Below the pieces are notes generated by a model that had not been told where the DNA came from, did not search any database, and saw nothing but the letters and a program-made list of their open reading frames with translations. From the NCBI RefSeq assembly GCF_000407365.1, contig NZ_ASVU01000001.1, positions 711,001 through 775,000 of the forward strand: a stretch of 64,000 nt of DNA. The letters run 5' to 3'. Shown piece by piece: positions 17,551-26,220 of the stretch. Both the position numbers and the translations under genes were made by a program. Positions within the stretch are counted from its first letter, which is position 1; each line of letters starts with the position of its first letter. This stretch comes from Enterococcus asini ATCC 700915. Lineage in GTDB: Bacteria > Bacillota > Bacilli > Lactobacillales > Enterococcaceae.

Positions 17551-17575
17551 TTAGTTCGTTCTTTTTACGAACTAA
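17551..17575 (-). promoter_or_regulatory. xyl operator (XylR binding site)
   Basis: Inverted repeat TTAGTTCG ... CGAACTAA with a 9-bp centre, the pattern of the Bacillus xylO site. It lies just downstream of the xylA transcription start, so binding of XylR would block the operon. Confidence 0.85.
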
Positions 17576-17587
17576 CTCTACAGGAAC

Positions 17588-17616
17588 ATTGTAGTCGCTT
17601 ACAATCAAAAGGTCAA
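17588..17616 (-). promoter_or_regulatory. xylAB promoter with overlapping cre site
   Basis: On the minus strand TTGACC (17611-17616) and TACAAT (17588-17593) are 17 bp apart. TGTAAGCGACTACA (17590-17603) overlaps the -10 and matches the cre consensus TGWAANCGNTNWCA at all but one base, pointing to CcpA repression on top of XylR. Confidence 0.8.
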
Positions 17617-17776
17617 GAGAAAAACTAGAATTTTTTTATTCCTTGCTAAACTTACCAGGAGTAGCATTTTCGGCTATTCTCTTCATTCAGAAAAAAGACT
17701 GGCAAAAAAAGCCAATTCCCTATACAATAAAAGAAGTAAATTTATCAACTAAATTAACGTGAAGGAATCGATGGTT

Positions 17777-18940
17777 ATGACATTATTAGCCTACTCCCCA
17801 CGCACAGCGAACGAAACCCTGTGTTTGGAATACATCATGAATCAACAAAATCTCTCCCGGGCGGATCTGGCCACCCTGACAGGCCTTACCAAAGCCACCG
17901 TTTCCGGCATCATCAAAAAACTCATTGAAGACCAATTGGTGATTGAAACCGGTATTGGTGAATCCAGTAATGTGGGGGGACGAAAACCCATTAACCTCCA
18001 ATTCAATGGACAAGCAGGCCTTTCTATTGCCATCGATGTCGGCTATAACTATGTTAATGGTCTGCTAAGCTACTTAGATGGGGAAGAGATTGCTATAATT
18101 CAAGAAAAGCCGATCCCTTTAAATGAAGATACCATCCAAACATATTTTCAAGAGATCTTCAATACCTTTAGCAAAGTAGCTCCCGAAACCGTCTATGGAG
18201 TTGTCGGAGTGGTTATCGCCGTTCACGGGCCAGTTTTTCATGGGGACATTCTCTTTACCCCACACTATAACTTAGACCAGATCCCTTTCCGGCAAATAGC
18301 CGAAAGCCTGACCGACTACCCAGTTTACTTTGAGAATGAAGCCAATCTCTCGGCCCTAGGGGAATACAGCTTCACGTCCACCTCCTCTAGTCTGATTTGC
18401 GTTAACATGCACAGTGGGATTGGGTCCGGAATCGTACAAAACGGCCATCTGCAAGTAGGCTCCCATGGTGTTGCCGGCGAAATTGGACACCAAATCGTCG
18501 TCTTAGATGGTACCCCTTGCCGCTGTGGCAATCACGGCTGTCTGGAAATGTACGCTGCCAATAAAGTCTGCTTCGAGCATTTTGCTACGATTAAAGCCAT
18601 GGAATATGTCAATGCCATCATTCTGCGGGAGTACTACCGCAATCAAGATGCAGATGCCTTAGCCGTGGTGGCGGAAAACGTCCGCTACTTAAGCATCGGC
18701 ATCAACAATCTGATCGCTCACTACGATCCCAAGGTCATCGTCTTAAACAGTTCCCTATACCGAGAAATCCCTGAAATGATTGCGCTACTTCAGGACTCTT
18801 TACACAGCCATTTCGCTAAAAAAGTCATTTTACGCAACAGCCATCTGCAAGAAAAAGCGACTTTACTCGGTGGTTTGGTCTTGAACTTGCAACACTTTTT
18901 AGCCATCGAACAAGTCCGCTTCACCGAAACAAATAGCTAA
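17777..18940 (+). CDS. xylR: Xylose repressor XylR (ROK family)
   Basis: 387-residue ROK regulator. It has an N-terminal helix-turn-helix (SRADLATLTGLTKATVSGII), then a sugar-kinase-like fold, with the ROK zinc motif CRCGNHGCLE near residue 253. Represses xylAB and is released by xylose. I chose the ATG at 17777, which has AAGGAA nine bases upstream; GTG 17759 and ATG 17771 are in frame but overlap the ribosome site. It is divergent from xylA, as usual. The gene ends in the structured repeat copy 2 region. Confidence 0.93.
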   Translation: MTLLAYSPRTANETLCLEYIMNQQNLSRADLATLTGLTKATVSGIIKKLIEDQLVIETGIGESSNVGGRKPINLQFNGQAGLSIAIDVGYNYVNGLLSYLDGEEIAIIQEKPIPLNEDTIQTYFQEIFNTFSKVAPETVYGVVGVVIAVHGPVFHGDILFTPHYNLDQIPFRQIAESLTDYPVYFENEANLSALGEYSFTSTSSSLICVNMHSGIGSGIVQNGHLQVGSHGVAGEIGHQIVVLDGTPCRCGNHGCLEMYAANKVCFEHFATIKAMEYVNAIILREYYRNQDADALAVVAENVRYLSIGINNLIAHYDPKVIVLNSSLYREIPEMIALLQDSLHSHFAKKVILRNSHLQEKATLLGGLVLNLQHFLAIEQVRFTETNS

Positions 18941-18988
18941 AAAACTAAAACGGACTGTGTCGGTAGTTGAGTCACCGTCCTGCGAACC

Positions 18989-19221
18989 GAACAATACCAA
19001 ACGTGAGACGCAAGCAAAAGAAGGCTATCTTCCAATAGAAACATTGGAAGACAGCCTTCTTTTCATTGCTAAAAATTTCAAACGCTGACTAACCTTGATT
19101 ACATCAAGCTAAGTCAGCGTAATTGCTAGTTGAACTTAGCGGTTTTTGCTTAGCTCAACTGTACTAGGCGACTGCAAGGAGCGTAGCCCTACTTTTTCTC
19201 TTTACACGTATGGTAATGTTC
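18989..19221 (-). repeat. Structured dispersed repeat, copy 2 (core)
   Basis: Second copy of the element at 7711-7938. Closing stem 19205-19221 with 18989-19005; inner hairpins 19128-19160, 19083-19119 and 19020-19059. The two in-stem changes relative to copy 1 turn A-U into G-U pairs on the minus strand but C-A mismatches on the plus strand. Decayed similarity continues to about 18943 and 19345. It lies between convergent xylR and azoR and fills the azoR 3' region. Confidence 0.85.
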
Positions 19222-19360
19222 TCTCTTCAGACTCTGACACAACGAATGTCATAGATTTTCCTTATCTGTATATTTTTTATTAATAACAGTTAAGCCCGTT
19301 CGCTGTTTACTACTTGAAAATTACTTATACAAAGTCCTGTTTTTAATCCCTAAGTCTGGC

Positions 19361-19981
19361 TTAGTTGATAGATTTTGCCAATGCAGCGACTTTTTCCATA
19401 CCGGCAGTCACGATTGCTTCTGTTTGTGCTGGATCGGCATTGTGGCCTTCGATGATGATTTCATCGGTGATTTCCATGCCGAACATGCCACCGAAAACTT
19501 TTTCCATATACGTAACGGAGTTTTCCATAACGCTAGCATCGCCGGAGTAAATCCCGCCCCGAGCGTTTAACAAGATGATTTTCTTATCTTTAAGCAGTTG
19601 GTTCATGGAGCCGTCTGCATTGTAAGAGAAAGTGAAACCAGCTTGGAAGATGTAGTCAATATAAGTATGCAATGCGGCTGGAATGGACAAGTTCCACATT
19701 GGGAAGGCGAAGACGATCACATCAGCGGCAGCGAATTTATCCATCGCTTCTTGGCGGACTGCCATTAAAGTTGCTTCTTTTGTAGTTAACGCTTCTCCTT
19801 CTGCCCCTTTGGCAAAAGCGTTGAATAAGTCTTGGCCGATATAAGGCATTTCTTGTGCGAAGACATCGAAAGTCGTCACATTATTGGTTGTTTGATCGAT
19901 ATTTTCCATAAAGGTGTTGTACATTGCAGTAGAAACACCGTCCGGACGATTATTGGCTTTTACGACTAAAATATTGCTCAT
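19361..19981 (-). CDS. azoR: FMN-dependent NADH-azoreductase
   Basis: 206-residue flavodoxin-fold quinone/azo reductase. FMN-binding PMWNLSIPAALHTYID (about 93-108) and LNARGGIYS (about 138) are characteristic. It reduces quinones, azo dyes and nitro compounds with NADH, probably against electrophile stress. AAGGAGCGC precedes the ATG. Its promoter carries an inverted repeat, and a TetR-family gene lies directly upstream in the same orientation. Confidence 0.93.
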   Translation of the reverse strand: MSNILVVKANNRPDGVSTAMYNTFMENIDQTTNNVTTFDVFAQEMPYIGQDLFNAFAKGAEGEALTTKEATLMAVRQEAMDKFAAADVIVFAFPMWNLSIPAALHTYIDYIFQAGFTFSYNADGSMNQLLKDKKIILLNARGGIYSGDASVMENSVTYMEKVFGGMFGMEITDEIIIEGHNADPAQTEAIVTAGMEKVAALAKSIN

Positions 19982-20021
19982 GTTGTTGCGCTCCTTTTTT
20001 TCTGATCGATAGTTTGTTTTA

Positions 20022-20062
20022 CTTACAAAATGTAAGGTACACTATTTTCGAAAGGGGCTCAA
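20022..20062 (-). promoter_or_regulatory. azoR promoter with inverted-repeat operator
   Basis: On the minus strand TTGAGC (20057-20062) and TACCTT (20034-20039) are 17 bp apart. CTTAC-ATTTT-GTAAG (20022-20036) overlaps the -10 and is a likely repressor site. Confidence 0.55.
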
Positions 20063-20084
20063 CTAATCTGCTCACATACCCACT

Positions 20085-20115
20085 AAAAAAATCGGACCCG
20101 CTGTGGGCCCGATTT
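20085..20115 (-). terminator. Terminator of the TetR gene
   Basis: On the minus strand AATCGGGCCC pairs imperfectly with GGGTCCGATT around ACAGC, followed by six to seven T. It lies 104 bp after the last in-frame stop of the TetR pseudogene. Confidence 0.8.
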
Positions 20116-20218
20116 CACTGGTATTCTCTTTAACTGGTACTCTTACGCTATTTTTCTCTTAAAAAGGCGGCTTCAGCCCTTTAGAAATCAGTAGCGATTT
20201 CCCTCACAAGCAATGGCC

Positions 20219-20633
20219 TTAGTGCGTTTTTTCCACATTAACTGTGACTAATTGGTTTAGCTGAGGTTGCAATAAACTACCTAGTTCTACTGATGCGTGG
20301 TGGTTTTTTTGTTGCTTTTGCCAAACCGTGGCTCCGATTAAAAGCGCTAAAAAGGCATCATGGGCTTCTTTTAAATCAGGATTGCCTTCCTTCTCCTCAA
20401 CATTACAAAGAGATTTAAACAGCTCGTAGGAACACTGATTGACACATTCCGCGACACTGTCATCTCGCTTCTTTGTCAAAAAAAATGGAGTCAAACTGTT
20501 TGTAAAGAGGCTGCGTACTCATTTCCATATATGCAGCCAAATTTCTTGCGGTAACATTGCGAAAGCCATTTTGGATGATATAGCGTTTCGTCTGGGACAA
20601 GATCATTCGTCGCGTGTACACAACTCTTCTCAT
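20219..20633 (-). pseudogene. TetR/AcrR family regulator gene with frameshift
   Basis: The start at 20633 (GGAGG upstream) reads an N-terminal TetR helix-turn-helix: GFRNVTARNLAAYMEMSTQP, then LYKQFDS. The frame breaks in a run of eight T on the minus strand (20478-20485). Dropping one T joins it to SIFLTKKRDDSVAECVNQ and on to the stop at 20219. The repaired protein would be only about 138 residues, shorter than usual for the family (180-200). It is upstream of azoR and a natural candidate for its regulator. Sequencing error in the homopolymer is possible. Confidence 0.75.
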
Positions 20634-20677
20634 AGGCCACCCTCCAAGATTCAACTCACGTGCTTGCTCTTAAAATC

Positions 20678-20695
20678 CGGTAAATCGCTTTACCG
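20678..20695. promoter_or_regulatory. Inverted repeat upstream of the TetR gene
   Basis: CGGTAAA-TCGC-TTTACCG is a perfect 7-bp inverted repeat 45 bp upstream of the TetR start and is a candidate autoregulatory operator. The rest of 20634-20887 shows no gene that I can support. Confidence 0.4.
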
Positions 20696-20887
20696 CCCCG
20701 CTTGCTTCACACGTAAATATGCATTTGCGCCCCTTTTCCATCTCTTTTTTCAAATGTTCCCATGAGTAGCACAGGGGCCTTCTCTTTTATTCTACTTAGG
20801 TAGCTTCAGTATTTCAACCAAATTCATCATTTTTCAATAAAAGTTCAAGGCTTTCTTGATGAAAAATCACGTTTTTTTCCCATTAAC

Positions 20888-20920
20888 ACAAAAAGTTCCA
20901 GGCGGATAAACGCCTGGAAC
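20888..20920 (-). terminator. Terminator of the mannose-family PTS operon
   Basis: On the minus strand GTTCCAGGCG pairs with CGCCTGGAAC around TTTATC, followed by TTTTT. It lies 15 bp after the IID stop. Confidence 0.9.
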
Positions 20921-20934
20921 GTTTGTATTTATGA

Positions 20935-21735
20935 TTACGCTAAGATACCTAGTGCACTCAAAGCAATGGAAAGAACTAAGATAATCAAGATTACCCGAGT
21001 TGAGTTCAATTTCTTTTGGCCTAGCATCCAGTATGTCAAAGCAACCAATAAAACGGGTACCATAGCTGGCAAGATGGAATCCAATGTATCTTGCAAGACT
21101 AATTCCACTCCGTCGTGTTTGTAAACGAAAGGTACAGAAGCTTTTACCACGGAAGGAATCAAAGCACCGATAACGGTAACCCCTAAAACCGTAGCGGCAT
21201 TAGTGAAAGCGGAAAGTTGGTTCTTCAAAGTCGTAACCAATTTTACCCCTTGGTTATACCCCAGTGGCAATAACGCTGCCCGACCGAAGAGCAATGCCAC
21301 GTTGGCAATAATCCAGATGACACAACCGATAATGGAACCACTTTGAGCCAAAGTTCCGGCGATGGAACCAAAGATCGTGCCCCAAATAACGTGGAACAAG
21401 GAATCCCCTACACCGGCCAAAGAACCCATCAAAGCGGTTTTCAAAGCGGCCACGGTGTCTTTTGATTTGTAGCCATCTTGTTCTTCAATGGCCACGTCAA
21501 TCCCCATGATCAAGTTCCCAAAAATCGCATTGGTATTAAAGAATTGATTGTGGACCCGCATCATGTCTTGCATTTGTGCTTCGTCATGGCCGTACAATTT
21601 TTTCAAGACTGGCAAAATCCCGTATAGATAACCAGAACTCATCATCCGTTCATAGTTCCAGTTTAACTGACTTCCTAAAATATAGCGCCAGCTGATTTGG
21701 TTTAAGTCTTTTTTCGTGATCTTTTGATTACTCAT
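20935..21735 (-). CDS. PTS mannose/fructose/sorbose family IID component
   Basis: 266-residue IID subunit of a mannose-family phosphotransferase. The N-terminal DLNQISWRYILGSQLNWNYERM and the central GDSLFHVIWGTIFGSIAG stretch are typical, with C-terminal membrane segments. Together with IIC it forms the membrane channel. The start is ambiguous between ATG 21741 and ATG 21735; both lie inside the end of the IIC gene behind AAGGAGG. The operon order IIAB-IIC-IID and the nearby GH88 and GH35 genes suggest an amino-sugar or uronic disaccharide substrate. Confidence 0.92.
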   Translation of the reverse strand: MSNQKITKKDLNQISWRYILGSQLNWNYERMMSSGYLYGILPVLKKLYGHDEAQMQDMMRVHNQFFNTNAIFGNLIMGIDVAIEEQDGYKSKDTVAALKTALMGSLAGVGDSLFHVIWGTIFGSIAGTLAQSGSIIGCVIWIIANVALLFGRAALLPLGYNQGVKLVTTLKNQLSAFTNAATVLGVTVIGALIPSVVKASVPFVYKHDGVELVLQDTLDSILPAMVPVLLVALTYWMLGQKKLNSTRVILIILVLSIALSALGILA

Positions 21736-22531
21736 CACCATCAATGCCTCCTTCAAAAGTTCCTGCGTTTGTGGTCACTTGGGCAGCGTCACTTGCGTTA
21801 GCTTTTTCTTTATCCTTTGCAAAGATCAACATTGCGGCTACGACACCAACGATGGAAACCCCAAGCATTGGTACTTGCAAGTAAGCCGCCAAGAAGAATC
21901 CGACCAATAGGAAAGGAATGTACTGTTTGGTTGGCAAATAGCGCAACAAAATCCCAATCCCGACTACCGGCATAACCCCACCGGCTGTTTTCAAACCGTT
22001 CATCAACCCTTCCGGCATGTTGTCCGTTACGGTAGTTACTACAGCATCCCCTGCTAAAAGCATTAGCAAAATCGGAATCGCCCGAGACAAGCCCCACAAT
22101 ACAGAACCGGATAATACCAAGCGAGGAATCCGATTAACTTTCATTTCATCGATGGCTTTGTCCACCCGGTGAAGTAAGAAGACATTGGAGAAACGAGCGA
22201 CTACGTCTAGTTGCAACATCAAAAGCGAAACAGGCACTGCTAACCCAATCCCGTATTCCGCACCTTTACCGGAAAGAACCGCAAAGACTGTCCCCAAAAC
22301 CGCCCCGGTAAAGTAATCCGGTACCGAAGCGCCCCCAAAGGCCGCAATCCCTAAACGCATCAACTGTAAGGTCCCACCGACCATCAAACCAAGTTCTAAG
22401 TCCCCCATAATCAAACCAGAAACCATCCCGGCAATCGCTGGTTGGGTCAATGTATTTGAAATAAATGAATCATTAATGGAAATATACGAGTAAATCGTAA
22501 TCAAAATAATTTGGTAAACTGCTAAATGCAT
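21728..22531 (-). CDS. PTS mannose/fructose/sorbose family IIC component
   Basis: 267-residue membrane protein with about eight segments. PAIAGMVSGLIMGDLELGLMVGG-type sequence near residues 32-54 is the IIC-man signature. It transports the sugar that is phosphorylated by the IIAB protein. It lies 16 bp after the IIAB gene and overlaps the IID gene. Its hydrophilic tail (KDKEKANASDAAQVTT) is longer than in many homologues. Confidence 0.92.
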   Translation of the reverse strand: MHLAVYQIILITIYSYISINDSFISNTLTQPAIAGMVSGLIMGDLELGLMVGGTLQLMRLGIAAFGGASVPDYFTGAVLGTVFAVLSGKGAEYGIGLAVPVSLLMLQLDVVARFSNVFLLHRVDKAIDEMKVNRIPRLVLSGSVLWGLSRAIPILLMLLAGDAVVTTVTDNMPEGLMNGLKTAGGVMPVVGIGILLRYLPTKQYIPFLLVGFFLAAYLQVPMLGVSIVGVVAAMLIFAKDKEKANASDAAQVTTNAGTFEGGIDGDE

Positions 22532-22547
22532 GATTGCTTCCTCCTTC

Positions 22548-23486
22548 TTAGCTCCGTAGTTTTTCCATAAAATCTACGACTGGATCGTTTGGTACTCGTT
22601 GTGCCGTGATTTTGATTTGACGTTTGGCAATGTCTTCAAAAACCGCTTCTTCTGCTTCGGTCACTTGGATACTCTTTGTGACTTCTCTGGTGCCTTCTTT
22701 GTAGCTCATGTTGCCGACGTTTACCGTAGTCAACTCACCACCGGCTTCCAAGTAGCGCAAGACATCTGTTGGGTTTTTAAATAGTAGAAAAATCCGTTGA
22801 GCGCCGTATTTGCCGGCTTGGACATTTTTCGCTGCTTCTGCCACGGTTAAAACGGACAAGCGCATGGAGGACGGTGCTGCCATTCGCAAAGAAGATTTTT
22901 GCAAAGGATCCTTTGCCGCCTCGTCGTTAATCACGATGATCCGTTGAGTATTCAAGCTAGTGGACCAGATTCCCGCCACTTGACCATGAATCAAACGTTC
23001 ATCAATCCGGACGTTGACGATATTGGCTTTCCCTGCATAAGCTTGGTATTGAGCCAAATCATCTGTTGCCGGTGCAGCTGCCGTAGTTTCTACCACTTCC
23101 TCAGTGGTCGCTGACATTTCTACTTTCACGTCTGCCACCGCTCCTTTGGCCGCTTTGACCAATTCAGCAGGAGTTGCTTGGGTATTTAAGGTTGCTTCAA
23201 TTACTAAAGGCAACGACATCCCCGCTAGGATTGCCACCTGATCATCTTCCAAATAATTCCGCAGGGACACGTTACACGGGGTCCCTCCTAGCAGATCAGC
23301 AATGATTAAAGTCGAGCCGTTAAGGGTTTTCATTTCTGCTTGTAAATCGGCTTCGAACTGACGATCATCTCCGTCTGGCTTTAATGAAACGACATATACG
23401 TGATCTTGCTTCCCTACGATCATCTCTAGGGTGGCTTTCACACCAGCTGCCATCTGGCCATGGCTGACCAATACGATGTTTTCCAT
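22548..23486 (-). CDS. PTS mannose family IIAB fusion protein
   Basis: 312-residue cytoplasmic phosphocarrier. IIA domain with the phospho-histidine in VSHGQMA (about residue 9) at residues 1-120; an Ala/Thr/Glu-rich linker at about 120-145; IIB domain with the second phospho-histidine in RIDERLIHGQV (about 163) to the end. It passes phosphate from HPr to sugar entering through IIC-IID. The start at ATG 23486 has GGGAGG upstream; an adjacent ATG three bases earlier is equally possible. It is the first gene of the operon, directly behind a candidate GntR operator. Confidence 0.92.
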   Translation of the reverse strand: MENIVLVSHGQMAAGVKATLEMIVGKQDHVYVVSLKPDGDDRQFEADLQAEMKTLNGSTLIIADLLGGTPCNVSLRNYLEDDQVAILAGMSLPLVIEATLNTQATPAELVKAAKGAVADVKVEMSATTEEVVETTAAAPATDDLAQYQAYAGKANIVNVRIDERLIHGQVAGIWSTSLNTQRIIVINDEAAKDPLQKSSLRMAAPSSMRLSVLTVAEAAKNVQAGKYGAQRIFLLFKNPTDVLRYLEAGGELTTVNVGNMSYKEGTREVTKSIQVTEAEEAVFEDIAKRQIKITAQRVPNDPVVDFMEKLRS

Positions 23487-23515
23487 CATTTTCCCTCCCG
23501 TATTCATTTCACTTT

Positions 23516-23576
23516 GTTAACTTAACATATCATCTTTTGAACAAACCCACTATACCACATCTTAACCCCCAGGTAA
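23516..23576 (-). promoter_or_regulatory. PTS operon promoter and candidate GntR operator
   Basis: On the minus strand TTACCT (23571-23576) and TATAGT (23549-23554) are 16 bp apart. Downstream, ATATGTTAAGTTAAC (23516-23530) contains GTTAA-G-TTAAC. The same GTTAA(n)TTAAC pattern is found downstream of the GH88 promoter, suggesting a shared repressor, most simply the GntR protein encoded at 23708. Confidence 0.55.
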
Positions 23577-23707
23577 ACCTAACATCTTAATATATTATAA
23601 TTTCTCCAAAAAACCCGCATTTTTGTAATTTCCCCCCTGGAGAAATTGCTTCCATTGACTTGACATGTTATCCTTAAAAGAGCAGATTGATTGGGAGGTG
23701 AACCCCT

Positions 23708-24415
23708 TTGTTACCAAAATATGAACAGATTAAACAAGATTTATTAGCAGAAATCAAGAACCACACTTTTACACCGGGAGACAAATTTTATTCCGAGTCG
23801 GACATCAAGCGCAAATACGCCGTTAGCTCCATCACCGCCGTGAAAGCGCTAAATGAATTGACTGCCGCGGGTTATCTTTATCGGATCCAAGGCAAGGGTA
23901 CCTTCGTCTCGAAATCCAAGGTCTCCCAAAGCGTAAAATTCTCCGATATTGAATTGCACTCCTTGGATAGTGAACGAGTAGAAGTTTTGTCGATTGAAAA
24001 AGAAAACGAGCCGGAGATTCTTAAAGAGTTGGGCTTGACCCCACAAGAGCACTACTTCCGGATTACCCGGGTCCGTTATTTCGGCGATGTTCCTTTTTTG
24101 ATTCACATCACCCACTTGCCACCAAAACTGGTGCAGCAACCTTTGAAAAAGGAGCTTATGCAATACGCCAGCGTGTACGAACGGATTCGTAAAGATTTCG
24201 GCATCGATTTATTTACCATGGCTTCGGTGGAAACCAACGAAATCGTCTTTCCTGAAGACGCTCGGATCTTAAATCGCTTGCACCTAAGCTTCCGTGAGCC
24301 TGCCGTGAAGCAAGTGAAGCATACCTATCTGCCTGATGGTAGCGTGGCCGAGTATATCATTAGTTACAAACACTGGAAATACTTTAAAACAAAAATCGAA
24401 GTGGAAGCTGAATAA
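23708..24415 (+). CDS. GntR family (HutC/UTRA) transcriptional regulator
   Basis: 235-residue regulator: GntR winged helix at about 1-70 (YSESDIKRKYAVSSITAVKAL) and UTRA ligand-binding domain at about 90-230. UTRA domains sense sugar phosphates or similar small molecules. The TTG start has GGAGG nine bases upstream. It is divergent from the PTS operon and convergent with the GH35 gene, so it probably represses both arms of the locus and is relieved by the transported sugar phosphate. Confidence 0.9.
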   Translation: MLPKYEQIKQDLLAEIKNHTFTPGDKFYSESDIKRKYAVSSITAVKALNELTAAGYLYRIQGKGTFVSKSKVSQSVKFSDIELHSLDSERVEVLSIEKENEPEILKELGLTPQEHYFRITRVRYFGDVPFLIHITHLPPKLVQQPLKKELMQYASVYERIRKDFGIDLFTMASVETNEIVFPEDARILNRLHLSFREPAVKQVKHTYLPDGSVAEYIISYKHWKYFKTKIEVEAE

Positions 24416-24435
24416 GCTCCCACTCCGATTTTTTT
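24393..24435 (+). terminator. Terminator of the GntR gene
   Basis: AATCG-AGTGG-AGC pairs with GCT-CCACT-CGATT, enclosing the gntR stop, followed by seven T. The T run touches the stop of the convergent GH35 gene. Confidence 0.8.
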
Positions 24436-26209
24436 ATTCGTCACAAATTGGTGTTTCTGAGAAGGTTACAGCGGTTAATTCCACCCCTTCAGTTTCAAAG
24501 ATCACGATTTGATTTGCTCCGACTTTCAAGAAGTCTTTTGGACAATACAAGCTGTGAATCGGCCCTTTACTCCAATAGCGGCCGAGATTAAAGCCATTGA
24601 CTAAGACCACGCCTTTGCCATAAGCAGAGCAATCGATAAAGGTATCGGCCACTTCTTCTAACGTAAAATCAGTGGCATAAAACGATGGCTGTTGCGGATT
24701 TTTCCCGGCAGTAAAGTCGATTTTATCGATTTGTTCCGGGTCTAAGGTCAATGGATAGTGGCGATAGCCTTGATGGAAGTGAATATCTTGCATCACTCCG
24801 CCACGGATGCCCTTGGCTTGACTAGGATTATTAAACTTGTAGCCATAGTTTACCCGGCCTTGGTTTTCCACCAATACCGCTACTTCCATGGTCGCTTGGT
24901 CGCCCGGTTGTAACATCATTTCTGACCCCAAAGCCGTGGTGGCCACTTCTTGTAATTGACCATCCACGAAAACTTGTACGCGGTCGCTGACTTCCACGAT
25001 TTTCAATTTGTTTTCCCGCTGATAATTTTTCAACTCCATGTCGTACAAAAGATAGCCGTAGTTGGCGTCCAATTGTTCCATGGTTTGAGGATAAGCAGAG
25101 GCCACTGGCGTGATCATTTGTTCTTTTGTTTGGAAGAATGACACGCTCTTATTGATCGGATAACGCCCCAGATTCTTCAAGGTTTTCGTTCTTGGTTCTG
25201 CTTGCCACACATCGGGACACACTTCTTTAATGGCTTGTTGTACCAGATAGTATTTTTCGGTAGGCTCCCCTGCTTCGGTTAACAAGGCATCGTAATCGTA
25301 GCTAGTCACTTGGGGCAAATCTTTTTCTTCCCGGGCGGAACAGCCGTTGTAAAAACCAAAGTTGCTCCCCCCGTGGAACATGTACAAATTCACCGAACCT
25401 AGTTTTAGCATTTCTTTGACTTCCATGGCTAAGTCCGCCGGGTCCCGCTTAATCACCGGTTCTCCCCAACGATTAAACCAGCCATCCCAGTATTCCATAC
25501 ACATCAAAGGCCATTTTTTCCCATGGTCGGCAAAGTATTGTTGCAAGACTGCGGCATTTTCTTTGGAGCGACTGCCGAAGTTGCCTGTAACAAAGACATC
25601 CTCGTCGATTAACGTCCCGGCATCTAGCGCTTCTTCCCACGCACCATCTGAGGTAAATAATGGCACCTCAATGCCCCCGGCTTCCATTAGTGCTTTGGTA
25701 GCTTTCAAATACTCCTTGTCCATACCGTAAGAACCATACTCGTTTTCGATTTGCATCATGAGTACCGGCCCGCCTTGGGTCACTTGTAATGGCGCTAAAC
25801 GGGGTAGTAATTCTTGATAGTAATTGGCCACACGACTCATAAAGCGCTCATCGGTGGAACGCAAGCGAATGCCGCTTTCCTTTAAGAGCCACGCCGGTAG
25901 ACCACCGAATTCCCACTCCGCACAAATGTAAACGGAAGGTCGCAAAATCACCCATAGTCCTAAGCGTTGCGCCAAGGAAACAAAGGCCTCCACATCTTTC
26001 ATACCAGCAAAATCAAAAACACCCTCAGCAGGCTCATGAATATTCCATGGTAAGTAAGTCTCCACGGTATTTGCCCCCAGCGCTTTTAGATTGTACAGGC
26101 TGTCTTCCCACTGACTCGTAGGCAAGCGAAAGTAATGAATCGCCCCGCTGATGATTTTAAAAGGCTGACCATTCAGCATAAAATCTTCTTTTATTTCAAA
26201 GGTTGTCAT
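24434..26209 (-). CDS. Glycoside hydrolase family 35 beta-galactosidase
   Basis: 591-residue GH35 enzyme without signal peptide, so cytoplasmic. The acid/base glutamate is in MMQIENEYGSYG (about 160) and the nucleophile in MCMEYWDGW (about 235). C-terminal jelly-roll domains follow. Its nearest characterised relatives, such as BgaC of streptococci, cut Gal-beta-1,3-GlcNAc. The start at 26209 has AAGGAG upstream; the in-frame extension lies inside GH88. It follows GH88 by 11 bp in one operon. Here it would act on imported disaccharides, possibly phosphorylated. Confidence 0.9.
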   Translation of the reverse strand: MTTFEIKEDFMLNGQPFKIISGAIHYFRLPTSQWEDSLYNLKALGANTVETYLPWNIHEPAEGVFDFAGMKDVEAFVSLAQRLGLWVILRPSVYICAEWEFGGLPAWLLKESGIRLRSTDERFMSRVANYYQELLPRLAPLQVTQGGPVLMMQIENEYGSYGMDKEYLKATKALMEAGGIEVPLFTSDGAWEEALDAGTLIDEDVFVTGNFGSRSKENAAVLQQYFADHGKKWPLMCMEYWDGWFNRWGEPVIKRDPADLAMEVKEMLKLGSVNLYMFHGGSNFGFYNGCSAREEKDLPQVTSYDYDALLTEAGEPTEKYYLVQQAIKEVCPDVWQAEPRTKTLKNLGRYPINKSVSFFQTKEQMITPVASAYPQTMEQLDANYGYLLYDMELKNYQRENKLKIVEVSDRVQVFVDGQLQEVATTALGSEMMLQPGDQATMEVAVLVENQGRVNYGYKFNNPSQAKGIRGGVMQDIHFHQGYRHYPLTLDPEQIDKIDFTAGKNPQQPSFYATDFTLEEVADTFIDCSAYGKGVVLVNGFNLGRYWSKGPIHSLYCPKDFLKVGANQIVIFETEGVELTAVTFSETPICDE

Positions 26210-26220
26210 GAATGTTCTCC

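Noticed and set aside
20439..20765. 108-codon plus-strand frame opposite the TetR gene
   Set aside because: Antisense of a recognisable helix-turn-helix coding region; there is no ribosome site.
22548..23486. IIAB fusion as an unusual gene fusion
   Set aside because: IIA-IIB fusions are common in the mannose PTS family, so this is ordinary.
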